64,000 nucleotides of DNA from Cladopsammia gracilis (GCA_022457155.1 JAJGOT010000314.1:715501-779500); one strand, 5' to 3'. Numbered from the stretch's first letter, positions 22,201-33,004 are shown. Translations and numbers: made by a program. The notes: a model not told the origin generated them from the sequence alone.

Positions 22201-22967
22201 TCCCCCCTTGTCTCAATGGAGTGAACTTCTCCTATTGTTGCCATGGGTATTAGTTAGCTTGACTTTAAATCTAGCACCATTTCTTTGGTAAAGAATTACA
22301 AGTCTCTGAAAACTTTATAAGACCTTCCATTACCAAAATTTAATGCCCTTTTTTCAGTCCTTTTAAAAAGCCACTTTTTCTATTTGAATTCAACTAATAT
22401 GCAATCCATTGATTATAAACACAACTGGAAAGAGATGTGCAGAAACCTTTTCAGAAGGAAAGCAGCTGGTTGTAAAATAAGGAAAAACTTCCATGCCTGG
22501 TGTATTTTAGTCATTTTCAAATTTTTGAGTAGCATGTCATCTTTACTGTACAAAATACAAAAATTATGTCATTTCCCACCATGATAGTCAGTACAGTTGC
22601 CGGCTGTTAATGACAGTCCTGTGTCACAAAAGTTTGAGGCAACATTTCACTAATTAAAAGAAAACTCTGGTTTTTAGTGAAATTAATTTAGAATTTTTAA
22701 GGTCACTGAAGCCTTCCTTCCCGAAACGATTTGTATAAACTGATCAACACCTCTGATACCAATGTGCTACTAACAGTAACTGGGACAGTCAAATGGTGTA
22801 TGGATTTAGTCAGCATTAATTTCCACTTACCTTGAATCTGAGCTTTGGACTGAACTTGATCGTCTGCGTCGCCTGCGTCCGCGCCGCCTGCGTCCGCGCC
22901 ACCAAGAAAATGCTTCACTGGTGAGCATTGCCAATAACAAAAACACAAGAATCACCTTTGGGTTCAT
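19251..22967 (-). CDS. Secreted Tlde1/DUF2778-like (L,D-transpeptidase-fold) protein, copy A, two exons
   Basis: Reconstructed from complement 22,831-22,967 (exon 1, 45 codons plus 2 bases) and complement 19,251-19,617 (exon 2), giving 167 residues. The donor CAAG/GTAAGTGG and acceptor AACAG/GGG are phase 2 on both sides. Exon 1 starts MNPKVILVFLLLAMLTSEAF, a classic signal peptide, then WWRGRRRRGRRRRRR and a Ser-rich linker. Exon 2 carries GGPTPLGEYLIG near its start and MGLHPGTSTLGCVTV later. This resembles bacterial DUF2778/Tlde1 domains, in which a His and the Cys of a [ST]-x-G-C motif form the active site of enzymes acting on peptidoglycan tetrapeptides. Extra Cys in ATCDTV and ENCW may form a disulphide. 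A pyrimidine-rich TTTTGGCAG just before the ATG suggests an upstream non-coding exon. The predicted protein is exported; cutting bacterial wall is inference. The family call rests on motif pattern only. Confidence 0.65.
19663..19850. mobile_element. 188-bp MITE with 9-bp target duplication in the Tlde1-like intron (copy A only)
   Basis: The ends TAGACTACGAGCAGTCTCTC and GAGAGACTGCTCGTAGTCTA are reverse complements and the stem extends about 75 bp. The direct repeat TATTAATGA flanks it at 19,654-19,662 and 19,851-19,859. Copy B has no insertion at the equivalent place (about 56,770). A 9-bp duplication fits Mutator-like elements; the family is inferred. It sits 37 bp upstream of exon 2, close to the splice acceptor. 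Confidence 0.9.
20095..20135 (+). other. Possible small exon or exon relic, conserved in both copies
   Basis: A long pyrimidine tract and TTTATACAG precede 41 bp followed by GTATGA. In one frame it reads ENPEYGIEMESDE. Copy B has the same arrangement at 56,993-57,033, reading VNPEYGIEIESDE. The splice-like borders and open frame persist, but no neighbouring exon was found and the family is unknown. It lies inside the intron of the opposite-strand gene. Confidence 0.25.
20136..22830. other. Intron of the - strand Tlde1-like gene, mostly unannotated (copy A)
   Basis: AT-rich sequence aligns with copy B 57,034-59,473. The foldback element at 21,644-21,852 is the only clear repeat. A 66-codon + strand frame at 22,384-22,584, starting after TTTCTATTTGAATTC, is also open and nearly unchanged in B (59,038-59,238). 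It has no recognisable motif and may be chance, given the low divergence. Confidence 0.5.
21644..21852. mobile_element. 209-bp MITE with poly-C and 8-bp target duplication (copy A only)
   Basis: The inverted ends AGGCCCTGCC and GGCAGGGCCT enclose AGCGACAGCACG-type repeats and end in a run of about 25 C. The flanks TTGTAAAG (21,636-21,643) and CTGTAAAG (21,853-21,860) differ at one base. Copy B has the single sequence CTTGTAAAGACC at about 58,468. An 8-bp duplication fits hAT-type elements; the family is inferred. Confidence 0.85.
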
Positions 22968-23180
22968 TTTCTGCCAAAAAAGAGAAAAGTAAATAAAACT
23001 GTAAAACTTAAACAGTAGAGACAGGTTTTATCTACACTTGCAAACCAGAAACTAAAATGTGACAAAAACCACTGACTGGAAATCAAAAAATATTCTATTA
23101 ATTTATGGCTGCCAAATGGCTGTCTTTTTCAGCAATTTAAGACAGATACAGGACTAAATTTGCAACCACAAGTATTTAAT

Positions 23181-23575
23181 TTGCCTGCGAGCAGGCTCTA
23201 CTATTTGGGTTTTGCACGCGAGTGCTATACGAGCGGCGAAGCTGCGAATTATGAGCGAGAAAAGTAGAGCCTTCACGCAAGGCTCCGATTGACGAATTCC
23301 GCCCACAATGGAAAAAAGCTTTTTTGGCTGTCATCACTTTGTCATTATACAGATTTTAATTGCTTACATAATGGCTTAAGTATAGTTGAAACTGCAAGGG
23401 AAAACACTCAATAAAAGTTCAAACATTTCATACTACAACACAATTATGTATAGTTTGCAAGATTTTCAATTAAAAAAAAGATCGACCGTTAAACGAAAGA
23501 AAAATGAATCGATTTGGGCCCGTGGGTATTGAAAAATTTGAAAAAAAAATGTAAAAATATACCGCAAATAGGGCA

Positions 23576-23606
<31 letters not shown>

Positions 23607-24577
23607 CATACATACATACATACATACATAAACTTTATTTTTTCTCGAATTTAAGAGTAGCTTTGTAGCTAATTTCTCCGAGAGAAAAATAACAAATTAC
23701 AAAATATACAATAAAAATATTCAATATCATTATAAAATACAATTCTGTGCAATATTTACAATTAACAGCTAAAATGAAATAAATCTATTTACTAAGTATT
23801 TTAAAATACTGTATTCAAATTTAAAATTAATTTACAAAATGTTCGAAATTTACATTATATTAAGGCTAGCTAATGCTTTTTTAAAGTCATTAAGGTTCAG
23901 AGTTCGAACGTTGTCCGGTGCAGTGAATTCCATTGTTTAACGGCATGATAAGAAAAAGAGCGAAGGCCATAAGTAGTAGTTTTAGGTACAGGAAGTGTCA
24001 AAATGTAGTTACCACGTAAATTATAGGAAGAAGTACGGAAAGTAAACATATTCCTCATGTAGATAGGATACTTAGTTAGAAAAAGGCTTTTGTAAAGTAA
24101 AATTAACATATTTTGTATACGTCTGTTGTATAGAGAAACGCATTGTCACTGCCCGACTTCTGGTCATGTACTAGGAGGAGCAATTGCAAAACAGTCACTG
24201 AATTTGTTTTGCTGATAAGTCGTTTTAAGACAAGCTCAATAAATTTCAGTGCTTTTAAAAATAATAGAAAAACCATCTTCCACTACAAAAAGTGATACAG
24301 TGTACACGTCTGTATGAAGCTGGAAACCGCCTGATTCTCACATGACAAGCCATTGATGTGGCGATGAGTAACGCTTTTTTTTTCTTTCAAAAGCCATGGC
24401 ACCTGTCATATTTCACCAATCAGATTGCTGTGTTAGTTGGCGAACGCGGGGAATTCAAAAATCAATAGCCCTCGTGCAGGCTCACTTTTCCTCGCCCCAA
24501 ACTTCTCACCGGCTTTGCCGGGTTCCTCGCCAAGATACTCGTGTGATAACCCAAACAAGTGAGCCTGCTCGCAGGCT
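23181..24577. mobile_element. MITE-like element with CCTGCGAGCAGG ends and 10-bp target duplication (copy A, carries LINE insert)
   Basis: The left end GCCTGCGAGCAGGCTC and right end GAGCCTGCTCGCAGGC are reverse complements. AGTATTTAAT flanks it at 23,171-23,180 and 24,578-24,587. It is also in copy B (59,776-60,591), where it lacks the nested LINE tail. It lies just upstream of the Tlde1-like first exon, so it could affect that promoter. No transposase frame is seen. The long direct repeat suggests a Mutator-like mechanism. Confidence 0.8.
23578..24139 (-). mobile_element. 5'-truncated LINE tail with (ATGT)n end (copy A only)
   Basis: On the - strand, 23,897-24,109 encodes RGNYILTLPVPKTTTYGLRS and SFSYHAVKQWNSLH, the pattern at the C-terminus of many LINE reverse-transcriptase proteins (CR1/L2-like). 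A stop and frame change follow where a FKKALASL-like end continues. The 3' end is a (TACA/ATGT)n microsatellite (about 23,578-23,630), as in LINEs with microsatellite tails. GCATT flanks both sides (23,573-23,577 and 24,141-24,145 region). Copy B has the uninterrupted site GGGCATTGTCAC at about 60,154. It is nested within the inverted-end element. Confidence 0.85.
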
Positions 24578-24587
24578 AGTATTTAAT

Positions 24588-27500
24588 AGCAAAATATTAC
24601 AGTTGCTGTTACAGTCCACAACAAAGATGCCTAGAAAAGCAATGTCAACATCAGTTCTTATTTTAAACTTGAACTGAAAAGGGAGGAGGAAAACAGCCTT
24701 GGTGAGAAATTGCAAACTCTTCTAAACAAACAACGTAATTTACTGGATTGAAAAATGTTTTGACACTACAGAAATTGTTTTGGAAGTTTCTGAGCTCCCA
24801 CTTTCTCATGAGTTTATCAGATTCAGGAAAAGTTTGAATTTTTAAATGAGTGTTCTTAGTAAAACATTTTTTTTAATTGTTGTTGCAAGCCTTTTTTTTA
24901 AACTCATTTAGAAAATATTATAAAATCGTGAAGCAAGAGTACAGTATGCCCACTGATAAACAACCCATGAAATCATCTCATTTGGAATTTTTTGTTGTGC
25001 TGAGGAATCTCAGGACTCACTGGGCAGTTTGTGAGTGTTTCATGTTTAGGTATGTGTATCAGAGGCTTGGAGTTAATGTTCAGTTCCAGATATCGAACTA
25101 CTGTATTTAAAAGATGGGGTAAAAAAGAACTTTAAGTATCTCGATTTTTTGTTGGTCAGTATAAAACAGACATGCACTACTGCCTACAGACTGGGTAGAA
25201 AACACAGACTCTGTAAAAAAATGTGCAGATGCTGCAGACTGCGGACTGATGATGAAACGCAGACTTGGTATAAAACAATGGACTGAGATTTAGGTGGCCG
25301 AACAAAGTTTTGATAGGTTGTGAGTATATGTCATTCGTTAGGGCATTGTGAGAAAGGTTGCAGCTAATCAGAAGCTGAAACTTGGCAAAAGGAAAAAACA
25401 GTGATGGAAAATTTTAATAGCTAAAATTTGCGCTTTGGACTGTTTCCATGGCAACATGGATAAGTGAAAACAACCCTAAAATTCACTTTTGCATGGTTTA
25501 CATAAAATCCAGTCATTAGATTTTCTTGTGAACTTACACACAGCTTACATTAAATACCGGTAATTCTTATTGTTTAAAATTGGCTCAACCAATAATTAAA
25601 TAACGTTTTTTTAAATATTCAAGAACATAGCTTCCAGTCAATATTGATCATGTCACAGAATTCCTTTGTTAGACTTCTGTTTTAAAGTGCTCATGATTTG
25701 AAATGAGACACAAATAAGAATTCTGACAAATTTCATGAAATTTTATTGAGTGGATTTTGAGAAATTGTCGTTTGTGTACATTGTTTACAAAATGGAGCTG
25801 TCACGCATTCTTTCTAAAAACCCTCTCTGTCACGCAAATTGCCACGAAACTGTGTTCAGTCACCTTGAAAATGGCCATCAAATACATAAAATTGTGATAT
25901 AATAATAAGTGCAGTAGTAAGTGGAAAAAATATCCAGTGGACAAAACTTCACTTTCTGTGCCTGGAAAAAGTTAACAGGTCACAGTGGTGAAACAGAATT
26001 TGCTTTATAATGTGGCCATCCAGGGGTTGAACTTAAGTTTTTAGTCCACTAGTTAAGAATTGGTTCATGCTTAGCGTGCGTCTATCGAGTTATGGATGCA
26101 CCCGGGAAGTTTCGAGAGCACGAGAGAAGCGTAAGAGTTGCTCAAGGCGATAGCCGAGAGCAACTCTAGCTTCTCGAGTGCTCTCCAAACTTCCCAAGTT
26201 CATCCATAACTCGATAGATGCACAGCTAAAAGCATGAACCAATTCTTTTATAACATAGCGAAAGGAAAAGAAGAAATATATATATTGATTGCATGACTGA
26301 ACGAAAAAAGGCGCGAAAATTATTGCCGCGTATCGCAGTCCACCTTGGTGAAGCTGAATGAAAGTTCAGCTTGGCAAAGCTGTTCAAACCTGCGCTTGAT
26401 CTGGAAAAAACGAACAAGCACAATTTTCTGAAAATGTCTTCCAACAATTGGCTTTGAAATATGGAATATGCTTTATGCTTCCTTGAAAATGTTCCTAAAC
26501 ATTGTTTGAAGCGGATTGGAACCGAAAAATCTCACTACGTGACTGTAGGAACTAAAACGAACAAGTTTGTATTTTTTCGCATCACGGGTTTTTGTGTGCA
26601 AGTTTTGTTGAACTCAGTCTGCTCAATGGAGAAATGGTTCATAAACTAAAACGGAGACTCGCTGTGTAGTCCAAAAGCCCGGCGAGAGAACAACTTATGC
26701 TTTCAGTATGGATTGACTTCGGACTTGAAATGTGTGGACTAAAGATGCGGGTTCTTAAGCGAATGGTCCCTGTCAAAACAACAACAAGAACAATTCAACT
26801 TGCTTAAACTTGTAAAATTAATTTTCTGGAAAGCTGGCGCTAAAGGAAGGGACTAAAAAGCTACAGTACATCGTGTGCAGGTAACGTGTTTTTAAACGTT
26901 AATTTGTGTCCAAATGTATTAATTTTTGTAAGACTGCCTCAATTGTAGTTTTTTCAAATCTGATAAGCTTAGCTTTTCACTCTGTTATGTCGCATGCTTG
27001 TCCAGTTTGTTTTTCAATTCTGAATTGAAGTCTTTACAGACGCAACATTCTCTGCAATTTTACTGCCGTATTTCATGTTGTCTGTTGTTTTATAATAGGT
27101 ATAATTTCCATAGAAAACCTCGGTTAGTGAAATTTAGCGTAGCATGGTCACGAGTAAACTTGTAAACATCGCGCCGCCAAGAAAAAAAACTAACATAAGA
27201 CTTTTGTTAAATAAGCTAAGTTTTTTGGCAATGTCAAGACAATGTCAATAAATGTCAAGACAATGTCAATAAATTAATAATTGAGGCTTGATTTGTGTAG
27301 ACTTTTGCTTCCACCCGGATATTTACGATGTTGTTCTCCATTTAAAACCCGTTGAAAAGGAGTGAGCGAGAAAAATTATGCTCAGTGGCATTTACACACG
27401 TCATTTCTATGATAAAAATTTGTCTATACGCATGGGCATGCATATGTTGAGTTATAGATGCACGCTCGCGCTATTGAATTAGATTGGGCAAATTTCCTAG

Positions 27501-28477
27501 GTATGTTATAACAAAGTTTTGCTAGTAAGATTTTTTCTACTGGCAAAACTAGTAAGGTCACCAGCTATTTTTTTGCAGTCATTTTCCCTTTGATGACTGA
27601 AAATATGGTAAAAATACCTAAATAGTATACTATTAATTTTGTAGTCTTCTTTGCCAGCGTTGTCCTGTCATTTCTTTGGTGGCTTGGGGTTGTCGGGCAA
27701 GACGTTATAATCGTCGGTCATGTTACCGGTAGTCTTAGAGGTTGAGGGCCTCTTGCAAAAGTGGTAATGTTAGACATCTACAACAAAATTGGCTCACAAA
27801 GGATGAAATTCATTCTCTTCTGTTGCTGATTCCAACAAAATGTGAATGCGTAGATTAAGTGTGCGCAGGTTCTGTGTAAAACCACGCTTATTTTCTCCCG
27901 TAGATGACATTCGATGTCTTCAGGAACGTTCTTCAGGAAAATTCTCCAGGAACGTTCACTTTTTCCCTCCAACTTTTGTTAGAGAAATACTTACTCGCAA
28001 AAGTTTTCTAGAGGATATTTTTTTCAGACTCGCAACTTTCAAAAACCACTCGCAAAATGCGAGTTTGCGAATGTTAATTTCGAGCCTAGTAATCAACAAA
28101 ATAATGAACATGTTACTTTCCGAACAGGAATGCTTGTTTTCATTGCATGTAAGAAGTTGTGTGGATGAAACTGTGAGTCTACAAGGATTAAGGTTTCTTT
28201 TGAGCAGGAGAACATTATACTGTGCTGTTATAGCCACAACAGTCCCATTATTTTACATGTATCTTCACACTATTAGCAGTTATTTTTTGGGGTAACAACA
28301 CATAATTGCATTGTTTGAACGGTTTTCAAAAGGATTTTATCTGAAGTTGATTTTGAAAATTTGATAATTGATTGTTTTGTGTGAATTTTAATTTTCACGG
28401 TAATTTTTTTATTACAATGTATGAAGCTATAACCTTTTCATGCCAATCAGACTATTAATCTAAGCTAAATTACTTTT
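24588..28477. other. Unannotated region nearly identical to copy B
   Basis: No gene is recognised. Features seen: a palindrome at about 26,053-26,249, short GTCAATAAATGTCAAGACAA repeats near 27,235-27,275, and several short frames (for example 24,877-25,110 and 26,461-26,649) that are open in both copies but without motifs. It matches 60,602-64,000 with very few differences, far fewer than the upstream region. Confidence 0.5.
26053..26249. repeat. Foldback repeat with arms of about 45 bp (copy A)
   Basis: AAGAATTGGTTCATGCTTAG near the left and CTAAAAGCATGAACCAATTC near the right are inverted. CTATCGAGTTATGGATGCAC pairs with the right-hand CATCCATAACTCGATAG. In copy B (62,070-62,240) the outer left arm is missing. 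A related GAGTTATAGATGCACGC sequence occurs at about 27,447. Confidence 0.8.
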
Positions 28478-28482
28478 GTTTC

Positions 28483-28652
28483 TGTAGTGTTCCTGTATTA
28501 ATACTTCATGTATGCGTATGTTTAAAACCGCAAAGCATTATGGATAGAGTTGTTGGCGGCCATCTTTGTATCACATGGCGAGCATTATTAAACATGTTGA
28601 GTTCTGAGTGAATCGAGTGATATTGTGTTGCCATCCGCCGCGGAACAGTACA
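28483..28652 (+). repeat. 5' LTR of the Ty3/gypsy element (170 bp)
   Basis: It begins TGTAGTGTTCC and ends CGGAACAGTACA, with the usual TG...CA ends. By eye it is identical to 33,005-33,174 over the full length, which implies a very recent insertion or gene conversion. Confidence 0.97.
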
Positions 28653-28670
28653 TTGGCGACGAGCACGGGA
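28653..28670 (+). other. Presumed tRNA primer-binding site
   Basis: TTGGCGACGAGCACGGGA lies immediately after the 5' LTR, where Ty3/gypsy elements pair with a host tRNA 3' end. I cannot name the tRNA from sequence alone. Confidence 0.55.
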
Positions 28671-28736
28671 TTCTGCCTGCTTTTGTAAGTGTTTATTTTG
28701 GAAAATCCGCGAGAAGGAAGTGAGATTTTGAGGAGA

Positions 28737-29084
28737 ATGGAAGATACAGAAACGAGCTCAACGAGTGACACGGGAGGCTCGGTGGAAAGTCAGGCAACAG
28801 GGAGTCAAGCAGCTCAACCGACCCAATTTTCGGTAACAGAAGTACGAAGTCTACCCTGCTTCAATCCCAGGGAAGATCCAAACACCTTAGCTGTGCGTTG
28901 GAAGCGCTGGAAGCGTTCATTCGAGCTGTATGTGTTGGCAAAAGGGGTTTCAAGCGACCCACAGAAAGTTGCATTATTGTTACACACCGCGGGTACAGAA
29001 TTGCAGGAACTATACTATACGCTCGCAGCCACGGAGGGAGAACTGAAGCCCTACAGAGATGTCATAGCAATTCTGGACGAATAG
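28737..29084 (+). pseudogene. gag: gag, first segment, ending at an in-frame TAG
   Basis: Starts at ATG 28,737 (MEDTETSSTSDTGG) with a Ser/Thr-rich N-terminus, followed by capsid-like sequence (LPCFNPREDPNT, WKRWKRSFELYV). The TAG at 29,082-29,084 interrupts the frame; gag-like sequence resumes directly after it in the same frame. Comparison with the family would show whether this is a nonsense mutation or, less likely, a programmed stop. Confidence 0.8.
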
Positions 29085-29918
29085 TTCGTACCAAAGGTAA
29101 ATGTTTCCTTTGAAAGACATGTATTCAGGCAAATGGAGCAGCAGAACGGAGAGACAGTCGATCAGTTTGTGTGCAGGTTGAGACAGAAGGTGATTACGTG
29201 CGAGTTCACCGATGTGGATGAAGCGATTCGGGACCAGTTGATTGAAAAGTGTCAGGACCAAAAGCTCAGGAGGAAGTTTTTGGAGAAAAGTAACGCCACG
29301 TTAGCTGATCTACAGCGCATTGCAAGAGCCTTCGAAGCAGTTAATGAACAGATGAAATCTTTGGATAAGACTTCAACACACCCGACAGGACAAGTCAACT
29401 GGATCAAGCAACAGAAATTCCAGAATAAAGGGAGAGGACAGAGTGAGAACAAGGGAAAGAAAGGTGGACAGAACCGCAAGATTGAAAAGCCTGGAGTGTT
29501 TCAAAGGTGTTTCAAGTGCAATCGTTTTGGTCACTTTGCAAGAGATGCTTCTTGTCCAGCAAAAGGTAAAGAATGTAAGAAGTGTGGTACAAGGGGACAT
29601 TTTGCAGTGTGTTGTTGGAAGAAGGAAGCTACAAAACCACCACCCAGTGTCGATCAGGAAGACTTCCGGTCTAGGAACAGGAAAGCTTACCACGTAGCAG
29701 AGGGAGAAGCTGGCCCAGAAGAAGGATATGCATTTGCTATCGGAGGACAGCAGGAAACTGGAAAAATTACACTAAAGGTTGGAGGAGTGGAATTACAGAG
29801 GGTGTTAATTGATTCAGGTGCATCGTGTAACGTGATTGATTTTGAGACCTGGAACAATCTGAAACAGAAACATATCAAGTGTGAATCCAGAGTGACAGAC
29901 AATAAACTGTTTGCTTAA
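29085..29918 (+). pseudogene. gag continuation, zinc knuckles and protease, ending at an in-frame TAA
   Basis: The gag frame continues with QQNGETVDQFVCRLRQK, a basic stretch, and two zinc-knuckle-like clusters. The first (CFKCNRFGHFARDASC) has two residues more than the standard spacing before the last Cys; the second (CKKCGTRGHFAVCC) has the standard CX2CX4HX4C. The retropepsin active site VLIDSGASCNVI follows at about 29,805-29,840. The frame stops at TAA 29,916-29,918; the protease and linker sequence continues in the same frame beyond it. Confidence 0.8.
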
Positions 29919-31010
29919 GGTCAAAGGGAACCAATGGAGGTGGTAGGAACATTTGTCGCAGAAATAGCTTGTGAAGCTAGTGGAGAGGGGTGTATGGATG
30001 AATTCACGGTCGTCAAAAGTACCGGAAAGCCATTACTTGGAAGGAACACAGCGGAGAAGCTTAAAGTATTACGAGTGGGACCTTTGAGTGAGCCCCGAGT
30101 GTGTTCAGTGGTGACAGAGGGGAGTGATGAAGGTATTCGTGAGGAGTACGCAGATATACTCACTGGTGTTGGAAAGTTGAAGAATTATCAGCTTAAATTA
30201 CACATCAACAAGGACGTCCAACCTGTTGCTCAGCAAGTGCGGAGACTTCCCTTCGGACTCAGGGAAAAGGTCGACCAGAAATTAGATGATTTGCTAGACA
30301 AGGATATTATCGAGGAGGTACCGGACACTCCTACTGCATGGGTATCACCGTTGGTGGTAGCTCCGAAACCGGACGGGGACATTCGAGTGTGCGTAGACAT
30401 GAGGAGGGCCAACGAAGCAATAGAGCGTGAGCGACATCCGATCCCCACCATTCAGGAAATTCTGTACGATCTCAACGGATCCACAGTATTCAGCAAGTTG
30501 GATCTTAAGTGGGGGTTCCACCAAGTCGAGCTAGAAGAAGAGTCGAGGAAAATAACAACATTTGTTACCCACCGAGGCTTATACCGCTACAAAAGGCTCA
30601 TGTTCGGGATCTCGTCTGCGCCAGAAAAGTACCAGAAAGTCATATCGGATGTAATACGAGGATGTCGCGGAGTAGCGAATATTGCAGATGATCTGATTGT
30701 ACATGGAGCAAACCTGGAAGAACATGATCGGAATTTGCACGCAGTTCTACAGCGTCTGAGGGAGAGGGGACTGACTCTGAATGGTGCGAAGTGTGGGTTC
30801 AGACTGCATAGATTGACCTTTTTTGGGCATGACCTTAGTGGTGAAGGGGTTGCACCAAGCGAGGAGAAGGTTGCTGCAGTTGTGAATGCGCAGGCTCCGA
30901 AGAATACGTCAGAGGTACGGTCGTTTGTACAGCTAGTGCAGTACTCATCAAAGTTTATCCCCAACTTTTCACAAGTGGCAGAACCTCTACGGAACCTCTT
31001 CTCAGGAAAG
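29919..31010 (+). pseudogene. pol: Protease end and reverse transcriptase segment
   Basis: Begins in the frame of the preceding segment. RT landmarks: LPFGLREKVDQKLDDLLDK, WVSPLVVAPKPDGDIRVCVD, FSKLDLKWGFHQVEL, FGISSAPEKYQ and NIADDLIVHG (catalytic Asp pair; the family usually has YxDD and this element has IADD). VRSFVQLVQYSSKFIPNFSQ and AEPLRNL follow. Near 31,000 the coding frame changes; the open frame otherwise ends in unrelated residues at 31,061. Confidence 0.85.
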
Positions 31011-32866
31011 AAGAGCCCTTTGTCTGGGGCAATGAACAGCAGGTCGCATTTGAGAAGTTGAAACAACTGATGACATCAGCAAATGCGCTTGCCTACTTTA
31101 GGGGTGACTGCAAGACAAGAATCGTGGCGGATGCGGGGCCGGATGGGCTGGGAGCGGTGTTGTTGCAATTGCAAGATGGTGAATGGAGAGCAGTGTCATA
31201 TGCTTCGAGAAATCTTACAGAGGTTGAAAGGCGTTATGCACAAACCGAGAAGGAGGCGCTGGCTCTAGTCTGGGCATTCGAGAGGATGAACCTCTATGTG
31301 TATGGGCGCGATTTTGAGCTAGAAACAGACCACAAACCCCTGGAGTGCATCTTCAGCAGAACATCCAAACCATCCGCGAGGATCGAACGTTGGGTACTTC
31401 GCCTGCAGTGTTACAACTACCGAGTGGTGTACCGCCCCGGAAAGACAACCATTGCAGATGCGTTGTCCCGTCTGAACCAGGCCAATCCAAAGGATCCCAG
31501 CAGTGAGAAAGAGGATATCGTCAGATTTCTTGCCCAAAAAAGTACGCCGGTTACCTTGACTCCAAGGGAGATTGAGAGGGAGTCAGAGAACGATCCAGAA
31601 TTAGCAAGTGTGCGCCAGTACATCCACACAGGCGATTGGTCGCAGTGCAAGATGCCAGGCTATGTATGTGTGAAGAACGAACTGTGTACCATAGGAAAAC
31701 TAGTGCTCCGGGGAGATAGGATCGTGATACCCCAGAGTCTCAGGAAATCGGTATTGGAAGCAGCCCACGAAGGACACCAGGGCGTCGTCAAAACGAAGAG
31801 TAGGCTGAGGACCAAGGTGTGGTGGCCTAAAATGGACAGCGACACAGAGCGGATGTGCAAAGGCTGTCATGGATGTCAGGTTGTGGGTCACTTTTCACCT
31901 CCTGAACCAATGCAGAGAACCAAACCGCCTACTGGACCTTGGCAAGATGTCGCAGCAGACCTTATGGGGACAATGCCCAGCGGAGAAAACTTACTAGTCG
32001 TGGTTGATTATTATAGTCGTTATTACGAGGTGGTAGTTATGCGGTCAACTACCACACCCAAGATAGTCGAGGCCTTGACAGGAGTCTTCTCTAGATTTGG
32101 ATACCCCTATTCACTCAAGACGGATAACGGTCCACAATTTGTGAGTAAAGAATTCGAGGAGTTCTTACACGAGTGTGGAATTGAGCACAGGAGATCACCA
32201 CCGCTTTGGCCACAAGCCAACGGCGAGGTGGAACGGCAGAACAGGACTCTATTGAAGACCCTAAAGATTGCAGAGGTAGAAGGGAAAAGGTGGACGGAAG
32301 AACTGCCGAAATTCCTGCTGGCATACAGGTCAACACCTCAAGTCGGTACAGGTGCAACGCCTGCCTTTCTGATGTTTGGCAGGGAGATCAAAACCAAATT
32401 ACCAGAGTTAAGACCAGACAAATCAGTGATTAATGAGAGTATTAGGGACAGAGACTGGAGTCACAAATTAACACAGAAAGCCTATGCTGATGGAAAGCGT
32501 GGTGCGTTACCGAGTTCGATAGTTCCAGGAGATCGGGTACTGCTAAAGAACACTAAGAGTACTGGAAAACTAGCGCCAAACTTTGAGCCAGAGCCATACA
32601 CTGTGTTAGCAAAGGATAAACATCAAGTAACTGTGAAATCCAGTGAAGGAGCTGTGTACAGAAAAGACAGTTCTTGGGTAAAACCATATATTTCATCTGA
32701 TGAAGTAGAACTTGACCCAGGGGACACTGAGATTGAAGACATGGACACTAAGGGCAAAGACACAGACACGTCCAACTTAAAGTCTGCTGACTTAGAGTGT
32801 TCAAGGCCAAAGAGGACAATCAAACTACCGGAGAGACTGAAAGATTATGTTTTGAGTAAACTTTAA
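31011..32866 (+). pseudogene. pol: RNase H and integrase segment
   Basis: In a frame shifted relative to the RT, this encodes the RNase H domain (VADAGPDGLGAVLLQ, YAQTEKEALALVWAFERM, TDHKPLECIF, ADALSR) and then integrase: a zinc-binding region (AHEGHQGVVKTKSRL, CKGCHGCQ), the catalytic core with Asp in DVAADLMG, Asp in LKTDNGPQF and Glu in ANGEVERQN, and a C-terminal GDRVLLKN region. It ends at TAA 32,864-32,866. The frame change from the RT leaves this part without its own start. Confidence 0.88.
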
Positions 32867-32989
32867 GAGACAACTTCATGCATCTGTAAGAAATTGTTGT
32901 TGACGTTAGGAACTCTTGTTGACATTTTATTTGTTTAACCAGTGGTATACTTAAAACCATAATAGTGTCAAAACATTTATACAGTTATA

Positions 32990-33004
32990 GCGGAAAGGAA
33001 GGGA
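32990..33004 (+). other. Polypurine tract
   Basis: GCGGAAAGGAAGGGA lies immediately before the 3' LTR, where plus-strand DNA synthesis is primed. Confidence 0.85.

Noticed and set aside
22384..22584. 66-codon frame conserved between copies as a small protein gene
   Set aside because: Conservation is no higher than the surrounding non-coding DNA and there is no motif or signal; kept only as a remark in the intron entry.
22703..22948. - strand frame MCFCYWQCSPVKHFLGGADAGG and its Asp/Ala-rich continuation
   Set aside because: This is an out-of-frame shadow of the signal-peptide exon; the correct frame starts at 22,967 and has the hydrophobic leader and a proper splice donor.
31058..32866. Separate integrase gene with its own start at 31,058
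   Set aside because: The first codon is not ATG and the segment begins inside the RT-RNase H connection; it is the downstream part of pol after a frame change.
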